Shown here piece by piece: positions 51,282-64,000 of a stretch of DNA of 64,000 nucleotides (positions within the stretch are counted from its first letter, which is position 1; each line of letters opens with the position of its first letter). The DNA is taken from contig JAEPRB010000084.1 in the NCBI GenBank assembly GCA_016758965.1, positions 1 through 64,000 on the forward strand, given 5' to 3'. A program made the translations under genes and the position numbers. The stretch is from Circinella minor. Lineage: Eukaryota; Mucoromycota; Mucoromycetes; Mucorales; Lichtheimiaceae. Under the pieces are notes generated by a model. The model was not told the origin of the DNA and did no database searches. It worked only from the letters and a program-made list of their open reading frames with translations.

Positions 51282-52835
51282 CTATGTGGTGTTCGCAGTT
51301 ATTGTTGTTGTTGTAACAGGGGAAGTAGCTGTAGAAGATTCAGCTCTAGTTGTATGCCTATTCGCACTCTTTCCCCTCCTGTTATTTAATGGCCTTTCCA
51401 TGTACTGCTCTATCCGTCTTTTTCTTGAGACCCACAAGGCTCTTTCTGCATTATCTAACGTTTTTATAAAATCACTTTCATTTGCTGATAATGAACTTTT
51501 CAGTAAGACATTTTGTAAAAACTTTGTATTAGTTTCCTTGACACCTGTCATTGAATGTAATAAATCTTGAGCAGCTAACGTGGCTTGAGGTGTCATGTGT
51601 ACAAGGTTTTTGGCTTCTTGATATTTTGCTGAAAGTTCATTTATTGGTATTGTCTTTCTAGTCGATGGATCATCTCTTCTGCAGGCTGATATCTAATTAA
51701 AGTTTTTTTTTTTTTTTCCCACTATTAATGAATTTTTTCTAAAGTACCCTTATTTGTATTATTACTTTAACTACTGCTAAAATGAGGAAAGGGAATTCTT
51801 ACTGCGTCCTGTGCGATTCTTCGTTTTCGCATAGTATGAAATTCTTCTAATAGACTATATATATATATATATAGATATATAGATATATAGATAGATACAT
51901 TTAGTATCAATAAGTTTTTCTTTCATTTCTCTTTTTTATCTTAAAAATATACATACTCGTTTGCATGTTTAAGTTCAACTAGTTCAAAATAGTTATAGGA
52001 TTCCGAATTTGTTTGAATAACATGAACAAATGCGTCTCGATTTAAAAGTTTTTTAAATGCAAAACTTGCACTTGCATGTTCTTTATCATCACTAGATGCT
52101 CCATCTATATAAAATTGAAACATGATTCGCCATCGATCTATATAATTCATATACATAAAATATAAATAAGATAAATAGATAGCTTTTTTTTTTATTTATC
52201 CCCCAACACTGAATAATATGATTTCGTTTTTACCTCTAGCGACACGTATCGGACACGGTGGAGTAAAAGATGGTTGGGACATATACATGCAATAAAGACC
52301 ATACATTGCTCCAATTCTTAAATAATGAACATCACTATTAAAATATTCTGTTATAAACAAAGCAAATTATTTCAGTTCAGTTCAACTATCCATTGTTGTT
52401 GCCTAATGAAAGAATTTATCCTCTCGGTCTTTTTTTTTTTTTTTAATTTGTTACCTAGAAATTGATCATAAAAAGCTTGCATAAACGCTGGACGTGATTC
52501 TTTATCGATTGCTGAAAAATGAACAATGCTAAAATTAAGAATTTTCCAAGCGTCTAAAAAGTCTTTAAATGAATGTGTTTTTTGCTATATATATATATAT
52601 ATATATATAATTATGAATAACTATTGTTGAGTAATTTTCAGTTGTGCGATCATAATTTGAATTGTTCAGAAATGTATTATACCTCTCCAAAATTGGCTAA
52701 AAGTAAATCGACATCACGACTAATAGGTAATTTCAATAAACCATTTTGACCACGTCCTATTCGAATCAAATCGGCTGCTTCTAATGAACTTGAAGGGTGA
52801 TTAAGAGATCGTCTATATAAAGGTGTGTTTGACAT
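51282..52835 (-). CDS. SNAPC1: snRNA-activating complex subunit 1 (SNAPC1/SNAP43-like)
   Basis: The minus-strand gene has about seven exons and starts MSNTPLYRRSLNHPSSS. The conserved domain comprises ISRDVDLLLANFGE, THSFKDFLDAWKILNFSIVH, SRPAFMQAFYDQFL, YFNSDVHYLRIGAMYGLYCM and PPCPIRVAR. Then come DRWRIMFQFY, FAFKKLLNRDAFVHV and YNYFELVELKHANEY. This follows the SNAPC1 order (ELW..MKF, YTFQIRVGALYLLYGLY, KIRVALKDW, FRKLRLDRAFHFT). The tail is basic and Thr-rich. SNAPc binds the proximal sequence element of snRNA genes for Pol II and Pol III. An upstream in-frame Met at 53021 (MNKYDP before a GTAAAG donor) could be a spliced alternative start. Confidence 0.85.
52585..52610. repeat. AT microsatellite in a SNAPC1 intron
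   Basis: An uninterrupted (AT)n tract of about 24 bp within an intron of the SNAPC1-like gene. Confidence 0.8.
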
Positions 52836-54413
52836 TATATAAGGCAACTTGTGGGAGTTATAAAAATAAAAAAAAAAAGATTTTTTTTTCTTTTTTTTTC
52901 TGGTAACCCACAAATTAATTAATTTCGAAATAAAAAAAAAATTGGGTACGTATTTACCTATCATCACAAAGACAAAAAAAAAAAAAAAAAAGTAATACTT
53001 TACCGGATCATATTTATTCATTTGAATAATAATGTGTTCTAAAATCTTATGATTAAAGAACCCCCCCCTGTTGAATAATAGTTATAAAAAGAAAAGTAAT
53101 GTATACTGGGGTGGTAGTTTGATTCTTTGGAGGCCATACAACAGTGATATCTTTTTATATTTTCAAGAAATATGAGTAGCAGTGGTGATATGACAGTATG
53201 CTAACTAATATTTGGTTGTGGATGATGAATTCAAATTAATTTATTCATAAAGATGACTCTATTAGGACTCATTGCGATACTGTACAAGAGGCCTGTTTGA
53301 CTTCTAGGGTCATAATGCACTTTTAATCCAAGGCATTTTTTTTTCTCGTTGTTTCTAACCCTCCGTTGAAAGTTAAAAAAAAAAGGGACACATATTGGGG
53401 TGATGATGATGTTTATATACATTCCTAAATGGTCAAGTAAATTTATTTTCTGTTGAACAGGATAGGGAAAATAAAACATAAAAAAGATCTTGAGTATATA
53501 ATTATCACGCGCATTTATAAAAGATAATGACGCTAGATACCGTCAGTAAAAATTACCTACCTATCATATTATTTGGTCAGCAATACAATCAGCAGAATAA
53601 AATTTCTACACATGTTCAATGTGATTAGCAAATGTATGTTTTTGTAATATTAATATGCTATGTGAAAAAAATGAAAATTATTGTGGCGGTGCTGATACTA
53701 CTACGTAAACATATTTATTAAATTGGATGTATCAATAACCAAAATAAGAAGCATACTCTTTTTTTTTTCATCTCTACGTAGAAGTCTATTATTAATGAAA
53801 CTCGTTTACGTAACAACGTCATCATTTTAACAGTAAGATTCAAATAAGATTACTATTTTTTAAAAGCTTTAAATAGTTTCCTTTTTGAAACATGAACCCA
53901 TTTTTATTTTATTACTAGAATAAAGTCGAGCATTTATCATGCAAAAGTAAGCTACATGCACGAAAATGTTTAATTTTTCGTTGTGCAACCTTGAGAAAAA
54001 ATGGCGGGAATTATTAAAAGAATGAAGTGATTTCCTTTTTCTTTATATAAGCACTAAAAAATTGATATTAATTAGACTTTGAATATATATATTTAATAAC
54101 GATATTAATAAATAAGTATTTCCAAGTTATTGACACCCATTTTCTATTTTGGAATGAGGGGGGAAGAGGTGTGGGGGTACTAGAGAAAAAGGGGGGGGGT
54201 GGGGAAATTATATAATTATAATGTTTTAATTGCAGAGTGTAGAAAAGGGACTCCGCAAAATCAAAAGCATTTTCTGTTGAACGCCTGTTTTTTTTTTCTT
54301 TTAATAAATAGAACTTTATAATAATCATTCCACTTTTGAATTTTTAAAAAGAGAAAAGAGAAAAGAGAAGAAGAAGAAGAAGAAGAAAAATAAAAGGCGT
54401 AAAAAATAATTCA
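52836..54413. other. Intergenic region of about 1.6 kb
   Basis: It lies between the 5' ends of SNAPC1 and the PDK1-type kinase. It is AT-rich with a G-rich patch at about 54157-54205 and GAA repeats just before the kinase start (54353-54388). A minus-strand stretch at about 53237-53365 (with CLGLKVHYDPRSQTGLLYSI) looks coding-like but is isolated; it may be a gene fragment. Confidence 0.55.
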
Positions 54414-57187
<2,774 letters not shown>

Positions 57188-57336
57188 AAAAAAAATGAAA
57201 AATAATTGCCATAATAAAAAAAAAATTCGGTTTCCGTACATTATTTCTCCTTTTTTTTTTTTTTTTTGTTCTTTTTCTTCTGACACGTGTATTTATTTTA
57301 TTACAACAAATCGTTCTAAAAAAAAAAAAAAAAAAA

Positions 57337-58867
57337 ATGTCGGATAGCTCTGATGACGAATTTCAACCTCTTGAACCTACTCTCAAGAATGTATTAGATC
57401 AAAATTCCTTGCACTGGATTTTCGTCGGTGGCAAGGGTGGTGTTGGTAAAAATTATTTAACATCTTTATTTCTTTTTAAATATAAGCGTGTATTGTTTAG
57501 CTTTTTTGTTTTTTTCAAACCTTTTTTAACAAACATCATTCTTTAATGACATTTGGATCGTTTTATAAAACTCTTTTTTTTTCTTTTTATATAAAGGTAA
57601 AACAACTACTTCATGTTCTTTGGCTGTTCAATTATCCAAGGTACGTGAATCAGTATTGTTGATTTCAACTGATCCTGCCCATAACTTGTCCGATGCATTT
57701 GGTCAAAAGTTCTCCAAGGAAGCAACTCTTGTTAATGGTTTTGAAAATTTATATGCAATGGTAAATATACATTATTTTAAACAGATATATATATTATATA
57801 GAATATTATTATATTTACTAAAGAAAAATCTATAAAATAGGAAATTGATCCTACTTCCAGTATTCAAGAAATGATTGATCAATGTAAATAGAAGAAACAT
57901 ATGTATATATATATGAGAAACATGAAGGAGGATGGGATAGGGAAGAAAGAAAAAAAAAAAGTAAGTTAATATTTTTGACGTTTATAATATAGCTGAACAA
58001 GGAAATGCAATGGGTAGCATGGTACAAGATTTAGCTTATGCTATTCCTGGTGTTGATGAAGCTATGGGTTTCGCAGAAGTCATGAAACAAGTTAAATCCA
58101 TGAAATATTCTGTTATTGTGTTCGATACTGCACCTACAGGTCACACTTTACGTTTCTTATCATTCCCGACAGTTTTGGAAAAAGCTTTGGCAAAGATCAG
58201 TGGATTGAGTGGTCGTTTCGGTCCTATGTTTCAACAAGTTTCGGGTATGATGGGTTTGAATGCTAATCAAGAAGATATGTTTTCTAAATTGGAGGAAATG
58301 CGATCTGTTATTACTGAAGTGAACAATCAATTTAAGGATCCAGTATGTAATTGAAGGGGATGATAAAAGATTAGAGGGGGGAAGGTTTCGTATATATATA
58401 TATATACTAAGTAGATTTGCTTAAATATTTTTTATTATATAGAATATAACCACATTTATTTGTGTATGTATCTCGGAATTCTTGTCATTATATGAAACTG
58501 AACGTATGATTCAAGAACTGACATCTTATCATATTGATACTCATAACATTGTTGTTAATCAACTTTTGTTCCCTAAAGAAGGTAAATAATTCATATAAAA
58601 ATTGGATCAAAAGGAAAATCTGATAATAAAAAAAAAACTAACTGGGGAAGAATGGATTTTTTTTTGTTATTATTAGGGTCCAATTGTGAACATTGTAATG
58701 TAAGACACAAGATGCAACAAAAATATCTTGAACAAATTTATGATCTTTATGAAGATTTCCATATTGTACGAATGCCATTGTTGACTAAAGAAGTTCGTGG
58801 CACCGAAGATATTAAGGATTTCAGTAAAATGTTGATTGAACCTTATCAGGCTCCCAAGGCTGAATAG
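57337..58867 (+). CDS. GET3: ATPase GET3 (ASNA1/ArsA family)
   Basis: The gene has about six exons. The first intron splits the P-loop, which reads [20 protein letters not shown] after joining. Further family motifs are [19 protein letters not shown] (switch I), a hydrophobic client-binding segment [39 protein letters not shown] (switch II), [28 protein letters not shown] and the CEHC zinc-binding pair. It ends [16 protein letters not shown]3 is a homodimeric cytosolic ATPase that delivers tail-anchored proteins to the ER receptor GET1/GET2. The start was chosen at the ATG preceding the acidic [19 protein letters not shown]. It is tandem with the upstream kinase, 149 bp from its stop. Confidence 0.97.
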
Positions 58868-60002
58868 ATTTTTTTTTCTTAACGATATGAGATTTTTTTT
58901 TTTTTTTTTTGTAGTTTGTTGTACATAACTAAAAAAGAAAAAAAAAAGAGAAAAAAAAAAAGGAATTATTATAAAAAAGAATAATTAATAATAAAATCAT
59001 TAATTAAGATGTGTTTTTTTTTTGTTTATACCGTTATCATTTAAGTAATATTATATTCATGAGTGGTTTTACATAAGAAAAATTGATGTACCTTTTTTTT
59101 TTCTCGTGTGACATGGAATCCAGAGCAATAAAACAATCATTTCAGTCTTCCACTTTCATAAAATATGAATTTTTAGATTAAAAGGAAACTTGAGTAACCG
59201 AAATAAGGTTGATTTATATTGTTCTAGTGATGAATTCCATAGTTAACAAAAATATGTTCCTTCCTTCTCTGCTATTAGAAGAAATATTAAATTACATACG
59301 TACATATATCAAAGTCGTAACTTATTTGAAAAAGATTGAATAGATTATTTTTTCCTCGTTCTAATCATTATATGTCCTTGTGCGAGATAGCTAAATACAT
59401 AACTACATAGTTTTTTCTTTACCAATAATACATGGTCTTGTTCCATTTTATTCATTGTTAGTAATAGTAGACTTGATAATAAAGATGGGACTTTGTAGCT
59501 GTTGGAACTAAATAGTTTTCTCAAAACATAACCTTGTCGTTTAAATTATTGTCAACGAGTAAAGATATTTTGTTGCTATAACTACGTATAAACTCTGTTA
59601 ACGTTATTTTTTTTTTTTCGTTTGTGAGTATCATCAAGATTTGAAAAAAAAAAAAAAAAAAACTTCATCATCGATTTAGTATCTATGTATTATATTATTA
59701 AGTATACGTTTAGAAATTCAAATCAAGGAAGCAATTATATTTATGGGAATGATTATTGCAGAATAATAATAATTGTTTATACTGGTTTTAAATCATATAT
59801 ATGATCCAAGATATAAAATTCTGCTTTTATTTTATTTTTTTATATATAAATATGGTTTTATATGCAATGAATATATTATATTTGCTGATTGTACAAAGAA
59901 GAAATATATTAAATGAGGTTACACGAAATTTTCACACTTCTTCGCGCTTTTTTTTTTTTTTTTTTTTTATCTCCAGGTCCTAAAAAGACATTTAAATCTA
60001 TA
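58868..60002. other. Intergenic region of about 1.1 kb
   Basis: AT-rich with many poly-T/poly-A runs, including about 25 T near 59948-59970. No gene is seen. A possible splice acceptor (CTCCAG) at about 59971-59977, followed by sequence open into the KNL1 start, leaves room for an upstream exon. Confidence 0.6.
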
Positions 60003-63000
60003 ATGTCTTTTCCACGATCACCAGGTCGAGTCAACGATCCATTAGACAATGGTCGTTGGACAGTTGATAATTCCGAAAGTCGTTTTACTTCAATGGTAAA
60101 AAACACAGACACACGCACACATTTCTACTCAATGATGCTTCTTTTTTTTTTTTTTGAAATTTTAATTTGTACTCTCATTTTTTTTTTTTGTTACAACTAT
60201 CGGATAGTCTCCACGACGAAGTATTTTAAAAAGTGGTTCTCAAACACCTAATCCTTATAATTCACCAGGTTCATCCAGATTTGAGTACGTTCTTATACTT
60301 TTTTATTAAATGATATATATATACATTGAAACAAGTGATAACTGAATAATTGTGAATGTGTTATTATAATAGACGACTTCAATCACGACGAGCACGCCAT
60401 GTAAGCTTTTCACCATTTGATCGTATAAGGTATTGTGTAATATAACGTTTTACAATTTACCTTTTTTTTTTTTTTCCGTAAACTTATTTTTTTTTCAGTT
60501 AGACTGATAATATATATATGACTTTAGATTATTTGGTGAACATGAAGCTACTTCTGAAAGTGGACGCGAACGATTTCGTAATATGGATCAACGACCTGAC
60601 TCAGCTGTGTTTGATGCAGATCCAGTAGCTTCTCCTCAATTGAGTGATCAGTAAGTAGAATTTATTACTGAAAACAATATACTACTAATAACTAACATGA
60701 TTACATTTAGTCCATTTCTCTCACAACTTCGTGGATCACCTAGTGACCAACGAAAAAGGTAAGAGTAATATTTCTAATATGTTTCATTTATTGATAGCAA
60801 ATCATATATTCTAACGATATAAAACAACAACATTTCGTTATCACAAAAAAAAAAAAAAAAAAGACGACCTGATTTGTTTGGAAGTCCACCAGTTCATGAA
60901 GGAAATAGTCCTAAACGACGATTTGCAGAAAAAATACATAATTTGGAATCTCATGTGTTTAATGACGACGATAATGATGAACCGACTTCCTTCAATAAAT
61001 ACATGGCAGGACGAAAACCTCCAACAGCAGCAGATCTTTTCGACGAAATGGATGATGATATAGCTATAGAAGGTGAGGATGATGGATCAATGCAAATAAC
61101 TCAAGAATTACCAAAAGTATCGCAACCATCATCAAGTCGAACTTCCATTAGTAAACGCTTATCGATTGAAAAGATTGTAAAAACACCCATTCCACAGGAT
61201 GAAAATACTGCTCCTCCACAACAACAGGAACAAGAGGAAAAAGGTCGAGAAATGAGTAATATTTCTTTGACAAAATCACCAAAAACTTATCCTTCAGATA
61301 CACCTCATAGTAGTTCAGATATGGAGGTTACACAACAAAGTCAAAAACGATTAGAGCAATCTCAACAACGAGAACAACAGGAAATGAGGAAGCGAGATAG
61401 TGATACAGTACAAACGTCGCTTTCGAATAGGACTCAAGTTAATGTCACCTATGAGGCTGCTTCAGAAGCTGAATCAGATATGGATATAACACTACAAGAG
61501 GGTAGACAACATGTAAATATAACGGAAGAAAAAGAATCTTCACATCTTCAAAGTCACTTTTTACCTCATCCTCGACCGTCATTTGTTGCATCAGAAGCAA
61601 CTACAGATATCGACGCTACACCTGTAAACAGTGTTCGTGAAAGTATAATAAATCGACTTCGTTCAAATATTGCTCGAAATGTATATTCACCATTAACACG
61701 TAATCAAAGAAGATCCATTATTCGATCAGAAGACGATGATGATGATATGGAAATAACGCAAGAACTTGGTAACACTAAAGATGATAATAATATTCGCACT
61801 CCAACACGATCAAGCCCTAATCCTTCTCGACCATCGACTCCATTCGATAGAAATTCAATTGCAGAAAAAATTAAAAATATTATTGATGAAACACCTAGTC
61901 ATTTGCACTTGGATTCTACTCCAATACGTACTCATTATCAGACACCATCACGTCGTCAAAACTATCCTCATAGCATAACAGGTTCGGAATTAGGATCTGA
62001 TTTAGGTATGCACAGCGATGGAGCAGGTAAGAAATATAATATATAACATATATTTGCATAGTAACAAGGAGAGAGGAGATAACGATTAATGTAGATTAAA
62101 TATTAATTATGTATGGATTATAATCGTTAGGCAATATCCTAGATGAAGAGTTATCACAACTTTATGACTCATCTAATGAAATTGATGTAAGATTGATTGG
62201 ACGTTTTTTTTTTATGGTATAAATTGACTCACCAGTCTCCATAATAATCATTTTATTTCACAGGTGCCATCACCACCATCAAATAACATACCTCTTTCCG
62301 AATTTCTTCTTTTATCAGGTATCACATTTGCTGATGATCCTGTAATCAATGATAAAAGAAGGACATCTGCTTTCGATGATAGTGAAGGTATCTATTTTTA
62401 ATAAATAATATTAGAAATCCTTGATACAGTTTAAATAGAAATTAATATTTTTTTTTGGCCTATCAGGACCAGTACGAGTATCTGAACAGGCTATAGCTGC
62501 TGCAATTACTATTCCAGAATTGGATATGTATAAAACAGTAAGTTGATGATAATTTATTATGGATAAAAAAAAATGACAATAACAAAAAAAAATCACTTTT
62601 TTTTTTAATATAATTAGCACTGTGAAGAATTAAAAGAATTTATTACTGCGGATGAAGAAGCAATTGATAGAATTGATAAAGAAGCAAGTGCAAATAATCC
62701 AACACTATTTCGTAAATATCTTGCTGGTAATTTAAAGACTCAAAATGAAATTGATGTATGTAATCTTTTTTTTTTTTAAAAAAAATGAATACTTTTGAGA
62801 AGGGTGTAAAGATGTATATATTTCCACAATTCATTAATATAGGATATGAAAACATATATATATATATATATAGGAAAAGTTAGTAAATATTAAAGAATAT
62901 GCTGCTCACAAGGCTACTCAAACCCTTTTCGAATGGAAGCAAACCAAACATGATAACTTGATAACTAATTTACAACCTCATGTACAAAAATTAAATGAGG

Positions 63001-64000
63001 TAATAATAATAAAAATTGAGATAATAGTATAACTAAAAAAAAGAACAAAAAAAAAAAAAAAGAGTTAGAAACGGGATTGACAATCGACTATGAATTAGGA
63101 AGAACAATATCTTGAAGCAGCTGATCAACGAATTCGATCCAGTAAAACTGACTTGGATAAAAATCTTGAAGAACTTGAACAAAGAATTGCAAACTCTAGG
63201 AAAAAGTAATTTATAATTCAATTACAGTTTTTTTTTTTTTTTACAAAGAAGATACTAAACCATATATATCCATTAGACTCGAAGAGCGTCATAAAATCAA
63301 GTTTGCAGATAAAAATAAACAAGATGAAATTAAAGAACAAAGGTATTATTAATGTGTAAATCAAGTTAAATAAGTATAATTGATTTTTTTTTCTTTTCTT
63401 TTCTTTATATAATTTTTAGAGCTATATTGGATGGATATCGTTCAGATATTGCTGTAATTACTGAAAAAGAAAATGTATTGATGGATACAATAAACAATTC
63501 GAACAAACAACGAGAAGAACTTGAAGCAGTAAGTTGTAAACTTTTAATTAATTAATTGATATACTGATTCTTATTATCTATTCATAACCTATTAGGAAAT
63601 TGTCAAATATGAAAAAGAACAAGGTGTAGCAGCGAATCCAGAAAAAGCATTACAACGTGCAAAAGGTAATTTATTACGCCAATAGTAATAACTATAACAA
63701 TCGTTTGGCTTTTTTAATAGGTGGTCTAATTACATAGACTAACAATTTTTTTTTTTTTCAATTAGAAAAATATGAAATGACACGAACATATTTAGGCATG
63801 AGAGTACTAGAATATACCGATGATATGATTGACCTTATAATTTTCAATGATATATCTATCAAGATTATCGATCCAAAGAAAAACCCACGACCACCCAATA
63901 ATGTTCTTGTAAATCTTCTAGGATCTCGTCTAGAGTATTATGAAAATTTTTCAAAGATTATTGATGGGTTACGAGGAATAGTACAACATAAACAAGACGT
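60003..64000 (+). CDS. KNL1: Kinetochore scaffold KNL1/Spc105/Spc7 (partial)
   Basis: The gene has many exons and is cut by the window's right edge. It starts MSFPRSPGRVNDPLDN. PP1-docking motifs are present in canonical order: SILK at 60220-60231 and RHVSF (RVxF type) at 60395-60409. A large exon (about 60865-62030) carries MELT-like repeats: MQIT (61090), MEVT (61321), MDIT (61480) and MEIT (61746), each in an acidic context. The C-terminal Spc7-type region follows: NNIPLSEFLLLSGITFADDP, then long coiled coils with LFRKYLAGNLKTQNEID and ERHKIKFADKNKQDEI, and the start of the RWD-containing end (VLVNLLGSRLEYYENFSKII). KNL1 links microtubules to the KMN network, and its phosphorylated MELT repeats recruit Bub3/Bub1 for the spindle checkpoint. 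An upstream exon cannot be excluded. Confidence 0.93.

Noticed and set aside
59913..60251. 112-codon plus-strand frame beginning upstream of KNL1
   Set aside because: Its N-terminal half is poly-Phe from a T run. The part after 60003 is the real first KNL1 exon, so the upstream ATG was not used.

Overview
The window is nuclear DNA of a filamentous fungus, most likely an early-diverging one (Mucoromycota, perhaps Mucorales). The evidence is AT-rich sequence full of homopolymer runs, many short GT-AG introns with T-rich 3' ends, and a fungal gene set: a Slt2-type cell-wall MAP kinase, a Psd2-type phosphatidylserine decarboxylase and a Tgl-type lipase. Beside these are genes that yeasts lack but early fungi and animals share, such as WDR92, a SNAPC1-like subunit and a GT49/LARGE-like glycosyltransferase. 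The lineage is inferred from gene content and was not tested by alignment. No ribosomal RNA gene, tRNA gene or CRISPR array was recognised.

Layout. 0-12.5 kb: a secreted double-psi beta-barrel protein (-), a gene-free 2.6 kb, WDR92 (+) convergent with UTP11 (-), a Rad60/NIP45-like SUMO-domain gene (+) divergent from UTP11, and a Ras-association plus PH-domain adaptor (-). 12.5-16.6 kb is gene-poor. 16.6-23.8 kb: phosphatidylserine decarboxylase (+) and Slt2-type MAPK (-), tail to tail. 23.8-28.2 kb is gene-poor. 28.2-37.4 kb: S-adenosylmethionine decarboxylase (+) with a notable leader, GT49 glycosyltransferase (+), patatin-type triacylglycerol lipase (+) and a bHLH-zipper factor (-). 37.4-43 kb is gene-poor and holds a clear 242-bp MITE. 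43-53 kb is dense: BUD22/SRFBP1 (-), ERCC1/Rad10 (+), a PX-domain AGC kinase (-), an XRCC2-like recombinase paralogue (-) and SNAPC1 (-). 54.4-58.9 kb: PDK1/Pkh kinase (+) and GET3 (+). 60 kb to the edge: KNL1/Spc105 kinetochore gene (+), cut by the window.

The genes are housekeeping and regulatory and do not form a single cluster. Some links are plausible from family knowledge. PDK1-type kinases phosphorylate the activation loop of AGC kinases such as the PX kinase about 5 kb away. In yeast, Pkh kinases also feed the Pkc1-Slt2 cell-integrity route. ERCC1 and the XRCC2-like protein both belong to DNA repair. The most interesting non-standard signal is the leader of the S-adenosylmethionine decarboxylase gene: a GC-richer island in AT-rich sequence that holds a long bulged hairpin and a 13-codon upstream ORF ending in a polyproline stretch, suggestive of polyamine/eIF5A feedback.
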